A stretch of DNA of 64,000 nt from Chryseosolibacter histidinae (GCF_018598225.1 NZ_JAHESF010000024.1:1-64000), one strand, 5' to 3'. Positions 8,363-17,568 are shown, counted from the first letter of the stretch. The notes: generated from the sequence alone by a model not told the origin. Numbers and translations are program-made.

Positions 8363-9120
8363 AAGTAACTTTCCTGGGCACCGGTACTTCGCAGGGTGTG
8401 CCAGTTATTGGCTGCACCTGTGAAGTTTGCCAGTCCCTCGACTACCGCGACAAGCGGCTGAGAAGCTCCATCTTCATCGAGATCCAGAACCAGAATTTTG
8501 TCATCGACACCGGTCCTGACTTCCGTCAGCAGATGCTGCGCGAACAGGTAAAACGGATCGATTCTGTCATCTTCACCCACGCCCACCGCGATCATACCGC
8601 GGGCCTTGACGATGTGCGGGCCTACAACTTCATGCAGCAGATGGACATGCCCGTGTACGGCACACAACCCGTGCTGGACCAGCTCAGAACCGAGTATGCT
8701 TACGCGTTCGCACCCCAGCACTACCCCGGCATACCACGCCTTACCCTCAACCTCATAGACCACGAAGCCTTCACCGCCAACGGCGTAAAGATCACACCCC
8801 TGCCGGTGATGCACCTCAAGCTGCCGGTGCTGGGTTTCAGGTTCAACAACTTCAGCTACATCACAGACGCCAACTACATTCCCGCAGAGACCCTGCAAAA
8901 GCTCGAAGGCACAGAAGTGCTCGTGCTGAATGCCCTGCAGCGTGAACAGCACATCTCACACTTCAACCTCGTGGAAGCGCTGGAAATGGTGGAGAAGATC
9001 AAACCCGCCCGTACCTACTTCACCCACATCAGCCACAAGCTCGGGCTGCACGCCGACGTCACCAAAGAGCTTCCCGCCAATGTCTCGCTGGCCTACGACG
9101 GACTGCAGGTTGTATTGTAA
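8359..9120 (+). CDS. MBL-fold metallo-hydrolase (PhnP-like)
   Basis: A 253-residue enzyme. MKVTFLGTGTSQGVP is the conserved N-terminus of PhnP-type metallo-beta-lactamase-fold phosphodiesterases, which supports the TTG start at 8359 that overlaps the upstream stop (TTGA). The metal motif is H74-x-H76-x-D78-H79 (THAHRDHTAG), with further ligands expected at D50-T-G-P-D54 and the late THISHKLG histidines. Family members hydrolyse cyclic phosphoribosyl or other phosphodiesters. The phosphonate operon is absent here, so the substrate is open. A GCTCEVCQ cysteine motif (C19, C21, C24) may bind a structural metal, as in PhnP. Confidence 0.9.
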   Translation: MKVTFLGTGTSQGVPVIGCTCEVCQSLDYRDKRLRSSIFIEIQNQNFVIDTGPDFRQQMLREQVKRIDSVIFTHAHRDHTAGLDDVRAYNFMQQMDMPVYGTQPVLDQLRTEYAYAFAPQHYPGIPRLTLNLIDHEAFTANGVKITPLPVMHLKLPVLGFRFNNFSYITDANYIPAETLQKLEGTEVLVLNALQREQHISHFNLVEALEMVEKIKPARTYFTHISHKLGLHADVTKELPANVSLAYDGLQVVL

Positions 9121-9137
9121 TACCGCGCGCCCACCTG

Positions 9138-9340
9138 CCCATGTTAGTGTTCTTCACCAACATGAGACCACATGCTAATATGAGAATACAGGAATACTTT
9201 TGCCTATTAATAAACGCCACACGTGCCGTAACAACTACCGCCCATGTTGGTGTTCTTCACCAACATCAACCACATGCTAATATGAGAATACGGAAGTACT
9301 TTTGCCTATTAATAAACGCCACACGTGCATAACAACTATT
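9138..9340 (+). repeat. Tandem duplicated leader (hairpin + promoter + start codon), about 103-bp unit
   Basis: Two imperfect copies (about 9138-9240 and 9241-9340) share a hairpin ATGTTGGTG-TTCTT-CACCAACAT (one arm position differs in copy 1), the block CACATGCTAATATGAGAATA, an exact -7 element TACTTTTG (9195-9202 and 9297-9304), the block GCCTATTAATAAACGCCACA, and a GTG. In copy 2 that GTG starts the NFACT gene. In copy 1 it reads GTG CCG TAA, a two-codon dead end. The hairpin could terminate the MBL transcript. Confidence 0.85.
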
Positions 9341-10875
9341 ATTTTTTAAAGCAACTCAGCGCTTCACTGCAAAAGATCCTGGCGGGATGTGTGGTATCCG
9401 AATGCTTCAGCCAGGCAAAGGATGAGCTTATTGTCAGGTTCGAAACACACCACGGCTCGTTCTACATCAAGGCAAGTGTGCTGCCCAACCTGAGCTGCCT
9501 CTCGTTCCCGCAGGATTTTCAGCGTGCGCGTAAGAACAGCGTTGACCTCTTCGGAGACCTGATCGGTCAGCGCGTGGCAGGCATCAGGCAGTTCAGCAAC
9601 GAAAGGAGCTTCGCCATCGAGTTCACCAACCAGTTCTCGCTCCTGTTCAAGATGCATGGCAACCGGTCTAACGTGATCCTCTTCAAAGGTGATGAGGTCT
9701 CCACGTTGTTCAGGAACAACATCGTTGCAGACGAGGCGCTCAAGCTTAGTGCGCTGGACCGTGACATCGACTGGAGCTTCGAAAATTTTGAACGGCACCA
9801 CGGCCAGTTAACCAATGTATATTTCACCCTGGGCAAAGTGGTATGGCAATACCTTGCCGCACAGGGGTTCGATTCAAAGTCAACACGTGAGCAGTGGAAC
9901 ATGCTGCAGGCCGTGCGCGTGCAGCTGGAGAATCCGCAGTTTCACATCACGGAGCTCGAAGGCAAACCGGTGCTCTCGCTTCTGCCGTTCGGTGAGATCA
10001 GAAAAACCTGGCACGATGCCATTGCCGCCAGCAACGACTTCTATTACACCTTTACCCATGTTTTTGCACGCGAGCAACAGAAGAACGCCGTGCTTTCGCT
10101 GCTCAGGTCACGACTGGCAAGCGGCAGAAACTACCACAAGAAAAATGCGGACAAGCTTCAGGAGCTGCGCCATGACAACAATTACAGGATGTGGGCAGAC
10201 CTGATCATGGCCAACCTTCACGCCATCCGCCCGAACACGCCGGTGGTAACGGTGCAGAATTTCTATAACGACAACCAGCCCCTGGAGATCAGGTTGAAGA
10301 AAGAGCTCACGCCCCAGAAAAATGCCGAGGTGTATTACCGGAAAGCCAAGAACCAGCAGATCGAGATCGACCGGCTCGAGCAGGCCATCCGGGCAAAAGA
10401 AGCCGAGATGCTGGAGCTTGGCCAAAAGATCGCGGAAGTTGAATCGGCTGCCGATCTGAAAACGATCAAAAAGATCCAGGTGGCGCTGGATGGAGAGCCC
10501 GACGCCGGCAAACAGTCGGCCCCGCTCCCCTATCATGAATTTATAATGAGCGGATTCAGGATCTGGGTAGGCAGGAACGCCCAAAGCAACGACGTGCTCA
10601 CGTTCAAGTTAGGTTATAAAGAAGACTTGTGGCTGCACGCCAAAGACGTGGCGGGTTCGCACGTGCTGATCAAACATCAATCGGGTAAGAATTTTCCGAA
10701 AGACGTCATCGAACGGGCAGCACAACTGGCGGCCTACAACTCGAAAAGAAAAACAGAAACACTCTGCCCCGTAGTGGTCACGCCGCGCAAGTTTGTACGC
10801 AAGCGCAAAGGAGACCCTGCCGGAGCTGTGGTAGTAGAACGTGAAGAGGTGGTGATGGTAGAACCGAAATTGTAA
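9325..10875 (+). CDS. NFACT-family protein (RqcH/Tae2-like ribosome quality-control factor)
   Basis: A 516-residue protein. An N-terminal NFACT-N domain (about 1-190, with VRFETHHGSFYIKASVLPN) is followed by a helix-rich middle, a charged coiled coil (about 339-375), and a C-terminal NFACT-R domain containing DLWLHAKDVAGSHVLIK (from 433). In characterised relatives this protein binds the obstructed 50S subunit with peptidyl-tRNA and recruits tRNA to add C-terminal tails. The start is a GTG (9325) placed 20 nt after an exact -7 element in a duplicated leader. MHNNYYFLKQLS is a plausible conserved N-terminus. The assignment to RqcH function rather than generic NFACT is inference. Confidence 0.88.
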   Translation: MHNNYYFLKQLSASLQKILAGCVVSECFSQAKDELIVRFETHHGSFYIKASVLPNLSCLSFPQDFQRARKNSVDLFGDLIGQRVAGIRQFSNERSFAIEFTNQFSLLFKMHGNRSNVILFKGDEVSTLFRNNIVADEALKLSALDRDIDWSFENFERHHGQLTNVYFTLGKVVWQYLAAQGFDSKSTREQWNMLQAVRVQLENPQFHITELEGKPVLSLLPFGEIRKTWHDAIAASNDFYYTFTHVFAREQQKNAVLSLLRSRLASGRNYHKKNADKLQELRHDNNYRMWADLIMANLHAIRPNTPVVTVQNFYNDNQPLEIRLKKELTPQKNAEVYYRKAKNQQIEIDRLEQAIRAKEAEMLELGQKIAEVESAADLKTIKKIQVALDGEPDAGKQSAPLPYHEFIMSGFRIWVGRNAQSNDVLTFKLGYKEDLWLHAKDVAGSHVLIKHQSGKNFPKDVIERAAQLAAYNSKRKTETLCPVVVTPRKFVRKRKGDPAGAVVVEREEVVMVEPKL

Positions 10876-10953
10876 AGGTACGAAGTACGAACTACGAGGT
10901 ACGACAGCTCGATCTGCATTCAATCGTACCTCGTAGTTCGTACCTCGTACCTT
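10875..10953. repeat. Long near-perfect inverted repeat of GTACGAAGTACG words
   Basis: A 30-nt arm at 10875-10904 pairs with 10924-10953 with one mismatch around a 19-nt loop. The arms are built of TACGAAG/TACGAGG words. It sits between convergent NFACT and pyk genes and begins within the NFACT stop codon. It could form a very stable hairpin in either transcript and act as a bidirectional terminator or processing site. Confidence 0.8.
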
Positions 10954-10963
10954 AAACTCGTCC

Positions 10964-12394
10964 TTATTTAACGATATTGATCTTAAGCGTGTTCGTCCTC
11001 GCCTTCTCCTGGATCGGCATGCTGGCCAGCACGATCATAATATCGCCTGATTTAACGTGGCCGTCTCTTTTGAGGGTGGCTTCTACGTCGGCGATGGTTT
11101 CGTCTGTGGAGGTCAGCTTATCATAGAGATATGCCTGTGAGCCCCATACCAGGTTCATTTGCGTGAGCAGTGATTTGTTGGAGCTGAACACAAAAACGTT
11201 GGCGTTGGGGCGGTAGGCCGATGACTGAAAGGCGGTGTAGCCAGACTGTGTCATGCCCACGATGGCTTTGGCACCTACATCTTTCGCCAGCTTACAGGCG
11301 GCAAGCACAAAGTTATCGTGGATATAGGTAGGTGAATCTTTGTTCACTTCCCTGAAACGGTAATACATCTTCGGGTTCTTCTCAACGGAAGCAACGGTAC
11401 GCACCATGCTTCGGATCACCTCGATCGGGTATTTTCCTGCGGCGGTTTCGGCCGAAAGCATCACGGCATCGGCACCGTCCATCACGGCATTGGCTACGTC
11501 GTTGGTCTCGGCGCGAGTAGGGCGAGGGTTCTCGATCATGCTTTCCATCATCTGGGTAGCAACGATCACAGGTTTGCCGGCCTTGTTACATTTCTCCACC
11601 AGCATCTTCTGCACCATGGGCACTTCTTCCAGCCAGATCTCCACACCCAGGTCGCCGCGGGCTACCATTACGGCATCCGTTGCCGCTATCACATCATCGA
11701 TGTTGCTGAGCGCTTCAGGCTTTTCGATCTTGGCGACAATACGTGATGTACATTTATTCTTATTGAGGATCTCGCGCAGCTCCTGGATATCCGAAGGTTT
11801 ACGCACGAAAGACAGGGCGATCCAGTCTAGATTGTTCTTGATGCCGAATTCCACGTCTTTCAGGTCCTTTTCCGTAAGCGACGGTGCCGACACCTTGGTA
11901 AAAGGCAGGTTGATGCCTTTGCGCGATTTCAAAGGGCCGCCGTACACTACTTCGGTGACCACATCCACATCGCGTACTTCCTTTACTTTGAGCTCGATCT
12001 TTCCATCGTCTACCAGGATCATGTCGCCCTGTTTTACATCTCTGGGAAGGCCGGTGTAAGATGTGCTCACGATCTCGTTGTTGCCCAGCAGCTGGCGGGT
12101 GGTGATGATCAGCTCCTGGCCCCTTTCGATCACAACATCCGGCTGCATCTCCTGGATCCTGATCTTGGGACCCTGCAGATCTTGTAATAACGAAATGGAG
12201 CAGCCGAACTCCTTGTTGATCTCCCGTACTGCGTCGACCACTTTCTGATGATCGTCGTGTGAACCGTGCGAGAAGTTGAGCCGGAAAACGTCGACACCTT
12301 CTTTCACCAGCGCACGAAGCATGTCTTTTGAATTCGAAGCGGGGCCTACCGTGGCAACGATCTTTGTTTTATTGTACGAGATTTTTTCAAACAT
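10964..12394 (-). CDS. pyk: Pyruvate kinase
   Basis: A 476-residue glycolytic enzyme that transfers phosphate from phosphoenolpyruvate to ADP. It begins MFEKISYNKTKIVATVGPAS. The substrate-binding strand DVFRLNFSHGSHDDH, the catalytic lysine motif IVAKIEKPEAL, metal-binding MVARGDLGVEI and VIVATQMMESMIENPRPTRAE are all present. The C-terminal regulatory domain (from about 355) is complete. It lies 57 nt downstream of the IPExxxVDY gene in the same direction, an arrangement common in Bacteroidota. Confidence 0.97.
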   Translation of the reverse strand: MFEKISYNKTKIVATVGPASNSKDMLRALVKEGVDVFRLNFSHGSHDDHQKVVDAVREINKEFGCSISLLQDLQGPKIRIQEMQPDVVIERGQELIITTRQLLGNNEIVSTSYTGLPRDVKQGDMILVDDGKIELKVKEVRDVDVVTEVVYGGPLKSRKGINLPFTKVSAPSLTEKDLKDVEFGIKNNLDWIALSFVRKPSDIQELREILNKNKCTSRIVAKIEKPEALSNIDDVIAATDAVMVARGDLGVEIWLEEVPMVQKMLVEKCNKAGKPVIVATQMMESMIENPRPTRAETNDVANAVMDGADAVMLSAETAAGKYPIEVIRSMVRTVASVEKNPKMYYRFREVNKDSPTYIHDNFVLAACKLAKDVGAKAIVGMTQSGYTAFQSSAYRPNANVFVFSSNKSLLTQMNLVWGSQAYLYDKLTSTDETIADVEATLKRDGHVKSGDIMIVLASMPIQEKARTNTLKINIVK

Positions 12395-12451
12395 AAGGTT
12401 TAGTGTAAAGTCGAAATGAGGACGTAAATAGAAAGAAAAGTTGGCATAAGA

Positions 12452-12871
12452 TCAAAAGATGAAGTTTGATTTTGACTTCAGGCCTTCTAACGGAATGGAA
12501 GCGGCAAGCTGTACAGACGGAATAGTTCTGATAAGCTCGATCAACTGTTGATGGGTATGGGCTTCCATGGCGGCCAAAATTATGAAATCATAGTGAGGAA
12601 ACTCAGGGATGAGATAATACTTTGCAGCCTCCTGTTCGGAAGGTCTGTTTTTAAAGAGTTTCAAACGATTGAGGGGTGTTTCGTAAGCGTAGAAAGGGAA
12701 AGCCTTTTCCTCGTTATTCCGGAAGCCCACCACCAGGTCTGCCTGTTTCACCAGCTGAATGGCCAGAAGCTGGTTGATGTCCCATGCAAGCTTATACCCC
12801 CTGGCAGCTGTGGCGATACCCATCAGTTCAAAGTTGTATTCATAGTCGATAACGAGCTTGCTTTTCTTCAT
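12452..12871 (-). CDS. IPExxxVDY family protein
   Basis: A 139-residue protein of unknown function starting MKKSKLVIDYEYNFEL. The family motif appears as IPEFPHYDFIIL, a variant of IPExxxVDY, near residue 87. There is no signal peptide or membrane segment. The family is restricted to Bacteroidota and usually sits next to pyk and acpP, as here: it lies upstream of pyk on the same strand and is divergent from acpP across 115 bp. A role near lipid synthesis or its control is only suggested by position. Confidence 0.82.
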   Translation of the reverse strand: MKKSKLVIDYEYNFELMGIATAARGYKLAWDINQLLAIQLVKQADLVVGFRNNEEKAFPFYAYETPLNRLKLFKNRPSEQEAAKYYLIPEFPHYDFIILAAMEAHTHQQLIELIRTIPSVQLAASIPLEGLKSKSNFIF

Positions 12872-12922
12872 TTTTTGACAGGAATCACACGTTTTCAGCC
12901 TATTTCAGCAAGATCAAAAAAG

Positions 12923-12954
12923 TTTGACAATATTGCCGTAAATCTCTTTCTTTG
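12923..12954 (+). promoter_or_regulatory. Candidate acpP promoter (TTTG-N20-TTTCTTTG)
   Basis: A -33 TTTG (12923-12926) is followed after 20 nt by TTTCTTTG (12947-12954), one mismatch from TAnnTTTG. The spacing is within the usual range for the Bacteroidota housekeeping sigma factor. The acpP ATG follows 32 nt downstream. Confidence 0.5.
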
Positions 12955-12986
12955 CAGAGATTTTTAAATCATTAAACAGTAAAAAC

Positions 12987-13226
12987 ATGTCTGAAATTGC
13001 ACAAAAAGTAAAACAGATCATCATCGAGAAACTTGGTGTTGAGGAATCTGAAGTTACTCCTGAGGCTAGCTTTACCAATGACCTTGGAGCAGATTCACTT
13101 GATACCGTAGAACTCATCATGGAGTTCGAAAAGGAATTCAACATTTCCATTCCAGATGATCAGGCTGAAAATATCTCAACCGTAGGCCAGGCCATCTCTT
13201 ACCTGGAGCAAAACGTGAAGAAATAA
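12987..13226 (+). CDS. acpP: Acyl carrier protein
   Basis: A 79-residue acidic helical protein with the phosphopantetheine attachment motif [11 protein letters not shown]37 is the residue modified by the holo-ACP synthase. It carries growing acyl chains in type II fatty acid synthesis in the cytoplasm. It is followed after 39 nt by fabF and then rnc, the classic acpP-fabF-rnc order of many bacteria. Length is normal. Confidence 0.97.
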   Translation: MSEIAQKVKQIIIEKLGVEESEVTPEASFTNDLGADSLDTVELIMEFEKEFNISIPDDQAENISTVGQAISYLEQNVKK

Positions 13227-13265
13227 TTTTGATAACCGCCTTTACACAACCACATTATTTTGAAC

Positions 13266-14513
13266 ATGCAATTGAAGCGAGTAGTCGTTACAGGACTTGG
13301 TGCACTCACACCTATCGGCAACACCCTTTCCGAGTTTTGGGATGGTCTGAAAGCCGGGAAAAGCGGAGCTGCACCGATCACGCGCTTTGATTCTACTCTG
13401 TTCAAGACAAAATTTGCCTGCGAAGTAAAGAACTTTGAAATTGGTAATTTCATGGACCGCAAGGAGGCCCGGAAAATGGACCCCTTCGCGCAGTATGCCA
13501 TGGTGGCGGTTGATGAGGCTATAAAAGACTCAAACCTCCCCCTGACCGAACTTAACCCCAACCGCGTAGGCGTGATCTGGGGCTCTGGTATCGGGGGGTT
13601 GTTGACCTTCCAGGAAGAGGTTAAGAGTTATGCTAAGGGTGACGGCACCCCCCGCTTCAACCCTTTCTTCATTCCTAAAATGATCCCTGACCTCAGCGCA
13701 GGTCACATTTCTATCAAGTACGGATTCCGCGGCCCTAACTATGTAACGGTTTCGGCGTGCGCATCCTCCACCAACGCCCTTTACGATGCCTTCACTTTCC
13801 TCAGGCTCGGAAAAGCCGATATCATTGTATCCGGCGGCTCCGAAGCTGCTGTTTGTGAAGCTGGTGTTGGCGGTTTCAACTCGCTGAAAGCACTGTCAGA
13901 ACGCAACGACTCTCCCGAAACAGCGTCAAGGCCTTATGATAAAGACCGCGACGGCTTTGTGCTGGGAGAAGGCGCCGGTGCGTTGATCCTTGAAGAATAT
14001 GAACACGCTAAAAAGCGCGGTGCCAAGATCTATGCCGAGGTAATCGGAGGTGGCATGTCTTCCGACGCCTACCACATTACGGCCCCGCACCCCGATGGCG
14101 CCGGCATCATCCAGGTAATGTACAACGCCCTGGAAGATGCCGGTATCACGGCCGACCAGATCGATTACGTCAACACCCACGGTACCTCTACCCCCCTGGG
14201 CGACATCGGCGAGATCAAAGCCATTCAGAAAGTATTCGGTGAGCACGCCTATAAAATGAACATCAGCTCCACCAAGTCCATGACCGGACACCTGTTGGGA
14301 GCCGCTGGCGCCATCGAATCCATCGCCTGTATCATGGCCATCAACCAATCAGTGGTGCCACCTACGATCAACCACTTTACCGATGACCCGGACCTCGATC
14401 CCAGGCTCAATATGACCTTCAACAAAGCCCAGCAGCGCACGGTGAACATCGCCCTGAGCAACACGTTCGGCTTCGGTGGTCATAACTTCTCCATCATCCT
14501 TAAAAAAGTCTGA
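13266..14513 (+). CDS. fabF: Beta-ketoacyl-ACP synthase II
   Basis: A 415-residue condensing enzyme starting MQLKRVVVTGLGALTPIGNT at ATG 13266; an in-frame TTG 6 nt upstream is unlikely. The active-site cysteine is C165 (SACASSTNAL) and the two histidines are H305 (VNTHGTSTPLGD) and H342 (MTGHLLGAAG). It elongates acyl-ACP with malonyl-ACP. It lies directly downstream of its substrate carrier acpP and probably shares its promoter. The length and Cys-His-His triad are complete. Confidence 0.96.
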   Translation: MQLKRVVVTGLGALTPIGNTLSEFWDGLKAGKSGAAPITRFDSTLFKTKFACEVKNFEIGNFMDRKEARKMDPFAQYAMVAVDEAIKDSNLPLTELNPNRVGVIWGSGIGGLLTFQEEVKSYAKGDGTPRFNPFFIPKMIPDLSAGHISIKYGFRGPNYVTVSACASSTNALYDAFTFLRLGKADIIVSGGSEAAVCEAGVGGFNSLKALSERNDSPETASRPYDKDRDGFVLGEGAGALILEEYEHAKKRGAKIYAEVIGGGMSSDAYHITAPHPDGAGIIQVMYNALEDAGITADQIDYVNTHGTSTPLGDIGEIKAIQKVFGEHAYKMNISSTKSMTGHLLGAAGAIESIACIMAINQSVVPPTINHFTDDPDLDPRLNMTFNKAQQRTVNIALSNTFGFGGHNFSIILKKV

Positions 14514-14529
14514 TCCAATCGTAGCGTCC

Positions 14530-14690
14530 TGTTCCGGGTGACTCAAGGGCCACAAAGGCACAAAGAGCCCAAAAAACCACAAAGTGAAATATTTTGTTGT
14601 GATATTGGCTTCACATCCGTGGATAGGACCGGAATTTTCTGAGTGCCTTAATACGCGTTAGTGTCTTAGTGGCAATGAAGATGATCTCTC
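14530..14690. repeat. CACAAAGGCACAAAG-type intergenic repeat
   Basis: The 241-bp gap between fabF and rnc contains GGGCCACAAAGGCACAAAGA and, further on, a matching degenerate CTTAATAC/GTTAGTGTCTTAGTGGC block. These reiterated words are of the kind often seen between genes in Bacteroidota. No gene is visible here and no strong promoter was identified. Confidence 0.4.
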
Positions 14691-14754
14691 CGGGACTTTA
14701 ACCATTAATGAATATTGCTAAATTAGCATCTGTTAATTATTGAATTGATTTCAC

Positions 14755-15486
14755 TTGGTTTGGAAAATCCTCAAGATACCGAAAGGAAAAACAGCAAATG
14801 ACCTGAAACTGATCAGGGCCATTCAGAATATTGCTGGTATCACTCCCTCCAATCTGGCCCTGTACCGCCTGGCAACAGTGCACAGCTCCATTGCACGCGA
14901 AAACACACACGGCTTCAAGGAGTCGAATGAGCGGCTGGAGTACCTGGGCGACGCTATTCTCGGAGCGGCGGTAGCGGATTACCTTTTTAAGAAATTTCCC
15001 TTCAAGCCTGAAGGTTTTCTGACCGAGATCCGGTCGCGTATTGTGAACCGCGAGGCGCTCAACCTGCTGGCCAAGAAGATCGGGGTTGGTAACATCGTTC
15101 AGTTCGATAACAAAAATGCCCACCTGCAGCAGGTGATCCTGGGCAATACCCTCGAAGCCATTGTAGGCGCCATTTATCTCGACAAAGGATACCTGCGCAC
15201 ACGCAAATTCGTGATCGATAAGCTCATCACCCCCAACTATGACCTCGAAGAGCTCGTGAACTCGAACTCGAACTTCAAGAGCAAGATCATTGAATGGGCC
15301 CAGCGCGAAGGAAAAGAAGTGCGCTTCGAGATCCTGAACGTTAAAAAAGCCCGGAACCACAAAGAATTTACCGCACAGGTAATGGTCAACAACGAAGCCA
15401 TGGGCACTGGCTACGGCAACAGCAAGAAAAAAGCCGAACAAGACGCGGCATTTAAGACCTGCGAGATATTGAATCTGTTCCAGTGA
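14755..15486 (+). CDS. rnc: Ribonuclease III
   Basis: A 243-residue double-strand-specific endoribonuclease for rRNA and mRNA processing. The catalytic signature ERLEYLGDAILG is at residues 59-70 with E62 and D66, and the second acidic cluster includes NTLEAIVGAIYLDKG. A C-terminal dsRNA-binding domain spans about 172-240 (FKSKIIEWAQREGK to KKKAEQDAAFKTC). The start is taken as TTG 14755: an in-frame TGA lies at 14746 and no ATG precedes the conserved RLATVHSS region. It follows acpP-fabF, as in many bacteria. Confidence 0.93.
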   Translation: MVWKILKIPKGKTANDLKLIRAIQNIAGITPSNLALYRLATVHSSIARENTHGFKESNERLEYLGDAILGAAVADYLFKKFPFKPEGFLTEIRSRIVNREALNLLAKKIGVGNIVQFDNKNAHLQQVILGNTLEAIVGAIYLDKGYLRTRKFVIDKLITPNYDLEELVNSNSNFKSKIIEWAQREGKEVRFEILNVKKARNHKEFTAQVMVNNEAMGTGYGNSKKKAEQDAAFKTCEILNLFQ

Positions 15487-15524
15487 TTTTGCGTTGTTGT
15501 GAGTGAAAGTCAGTTTAAATCCAT

Positions 15525-15598
15525 CTCCCGCAGATCACGCGAATCAACGCAGATCAAGACTGCAAACCTTTCTGCGATAATCTGCGGGATCCGCGGGA
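15525..15598. repeat. CGCAGATCACGCGAA-type inverted repeat
   Basis: The rnc-nadE gap contains CTCCCGCAGATCACGCG followed by CTGCGATAATCTGCGGGATC, an imperfect inverted repeat of CGCAGAT/ATCTGCG words with a CCGCGGG palindrome at its right edge. It resembles a mobile-like intergenic repeat. It could form a hairpin after rnc. Confidence 0.55.
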
Positions 15599-15611
15599 AA
15601 CAAACCACACC

Positions 15612-17450
15612 ATGATCAGAATCGCCGGCGCCACTGTAAACCAGATCCCTTTCGACTGGAAAAATAACGTTGACAACATCGTTTCCGCCATCCGGGAAGC
15701 CAGGAACCAGAACGTGAAGATCCTGTGCCTGCCCGAGCTTTGCCTCACCGGCTACGGATGCGAAGACCTCTTCCTCAGCGACTGGCTCTCCGAAAAAGCA
15801 TGGCACCACCTGCAGGCCATCCCCGAACACTGCGACGGCATCACCGTATCGGTAGGGCTGCCGGTAAGGATCGATGGCATCACCTACAACGGCGCCTGTG
15901 TGATCAGCAACAAAAAGATCCTGGGCGTTACCCTGAAACAGAACCTGGCCAAAGACGGCGTTCACTATGAGACCCGTTGGTTTGAAGCGTGGCCCGCCAC
16001 CCAGGTAACAGACCTCGGCACAGCGTATCAGCACGTGCAGGCAGGAGATCTGACCTATGAAGTTGAAGGCATCCGCTTCGGCTTCGAGATCTGTGAAGAC
16101 GCCTGGCGCCAGACCAACCGGCCCGGGTACCGGCTCTGCGAACGGGGTGTAGACCTCATCATGAACCCCAGCGCCAGCCACTTTGCCATGAGCAAAAGCG
16201 AGCTCCGCGAAAAGGTGGTGGTGATCGATGGCTCGGCAAAATTCAACTGCGTTTACGTCTTCACCAACCTGCTGGGCAACGAAGCCGGAAGAATGATCTA
16301 TGATGGCGATATCATCATCGGTCAGCGCGGCAGGCTTCTGGCTGTGAATAGAAGGCTCTCGTTCAAAAAAGTGAACGTGCTGGCCTGCGATATCGACTTC
16401 CGTGAGCCTGGCAATACCCGCCCCGTTAAGTCGCTCGACAACAAGGAGAAGAACGAGGAGCTGGCACAAGCTGTGTCGCTGGCGCTGTATGATTACCTGC
16501 GCAAGAGCAAGGCAAAAGGATTTGTGCTTTCCTTGAGCGGCGGCGCAGACTCCAGTCTCTGTGCCGTGCTGGTGGCTGAAATGGTGAAAAGGGCTTCCGC
16601 CGAAATTGGCTGGAAAGATTTCTGTGCATCACTGGGCCTTGACGAAAAGGAGATCAACGGAAGCTGGCAACGTGCTGTGAACAAATTGCTCACCTGCGCC
16701 TACCAGGGTACCCGCAATTCTTCGGAGACCACGCTGGAGGCTGCCAGAAGCCTTGCCGGGTCCATCGGAGCCGAGTTCCATGCCTGGACCATCGACGAAG
16801 AAGTGACTTCCTATACCGCCAAGATCGAAAAAGCCGCGGGCAGAAAATTAAGCTGGGAAACGGATGACATCGCCCTGCAGAACATCCAGGCACGCACGCG
16901 CTCTCCCATCATCTGGATGCTGGCCAACATCAAACGCGCCGTGCTGCTGACCACCTCTAACAGAAGCGAAGGCGACGTAGGGTATGCTACCATGGATGGA
17001 GATACCAGCGGCAGCCTGGCCCCCATCGCCGGGCTGAGCAAGACCTTTATATTGCAATGGCTCCGGTGGGCAGAAAAAAACCTGGCCCACACAGGCCTTC
17101 ATGCGGTGAACAATCTTCAGCCTACCGCCGAACTACGCCCACTGGAACGAAACCAGACCGATGAGGCCGACCTGATGCCTTACGCGGTGCTGGAAGAAAT
17201 TGAGCGGCATGCCATCCTCAACAGGAAGTCGCCGCTGCAGGTGTACGAAGCCATGAAAGATCACTACGATGCCGGGCAGTTAAAAGCGTATATCAAAAAG
17301 TTCTTCAGGCTCTGGTCTGCCAACCAGTGGAAACGCGAGCGCCTGGCCCCGTCATTCCACCTCGACGACCTGAACGTGGACCCGCGCACCTGGTGCCGTT
17401 TCCCCATCCTTTCTTCCGCCTTTGCCGAAGAGCTCGAAGCCCTTGAATAG
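15612..17450 (+). CDS. nadE: Glutamine-dependent NAD(+) synthetase
   Basis: A 612-residue two-domain enzyme that amidates nicotinic acid adenine dinucleotide to NAD. The N-terminal nitrilase-type glutaminase has the triad E42 (CLPELCLTG), K114 (QNLAKDG) and C161 (FEICEDAW). The C-terminal synthetase has the ATP pyrophosphatase loop SGGADSS (309-315) and the later TTSNRSEGDVGYATMDGDTS motif. Length fits the glutamine-dependent class rather than the shorter ammonia-dependent one. It reads in the same direction as lgt downstream. A word repeat starts inside its stop codon. Confidence 0.96.
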   Translation: MIRIAGATVNQIPFDWKNNVDNIVSAIREARNQNVKILCLPELCLTGYGCEDLFLSDWLSEKAWHHLQAIPEHCDGITVSVGLPVRIDGITYNGACVISNKKILGVTLKQNLAKDGVHYETRWFEAWPATQVTDLGTAYQHVQAGDLTYEVEGIRFGFEICEDAWRQTNRPGYRLCERGVDLIMNPSASHFAMSKSELREKVVVIDGSAKFNCVYVFTNLLGNEAGRMIYDGDIIIGQRGRLLAVNRRLSFKKVNVLACDIDFREPGNTRPVKSLDNKEKNEELAQAVSLALYDYLRKSKAKGFVLSLSGGADSSLCAVLVAEMVKRASAEIGWKDFCASLGLDEKEINGSWQRAVNKLLTCAYQGTRNSSETTLEAARSLAGSIGAEFHAWTIDEEVTSYTAKIEKAAGRKLSWETDDIALQNIQARTRSPIIWMLANIKRAVLLTTSNRSEGDVGYATMDGDTSGSLAPIAGLSKTFILQWLRWAEKNLAHTGLHAVNNLQPTAELRPLERNQTDEADLMPYAVLEEIERHAILNRKSPLQVYEAMKDHYDAGQLKAYIKKFFRLWSANQWKRERLAPSFHLDDLNVDPRTWCRFPILSSAFAEELEALE

Positions 17451-17568
17451 TAGGCAGTAGGTAATTCCGATCGTTATCGGGGCAGTATACGCAATGTGAC
17501 CCTAATGTTATTGTAACACAACCCTTTGATCATTACTTTGCCTACTGCCATTTTGCCTACTGCCTACT
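17449..17568. repeat. TAGGCAGTAGG inverted repeat with CCGATCGTTATCGG core
   Basis: AGTAGGCAGTAGG (17449-17461) is an exact reverse complement of CCTACTGCCTACT (17556-17568). Between them, at 17467-17480, is CCGATCGTTATCGG, similar to the palindromic cores at 32205 and 44486. The left arm begins in the nadE stop codon. Confidence 0.7.

Noticed and set aside
9141-9332. 63-codon frame with internal repeats upstream of the NFACT gene
   Set aside because: The protein repeat only reflects the 103-bp DNA duplication, and the frame crosses the promoter and the GTG start of the real gene.
15510-16469. 319-codon minus-strand frame opposite nadE
   Set aside because: It lies antisense to the complete nitrilase domain of NadE, which has an intact catalytic triad.
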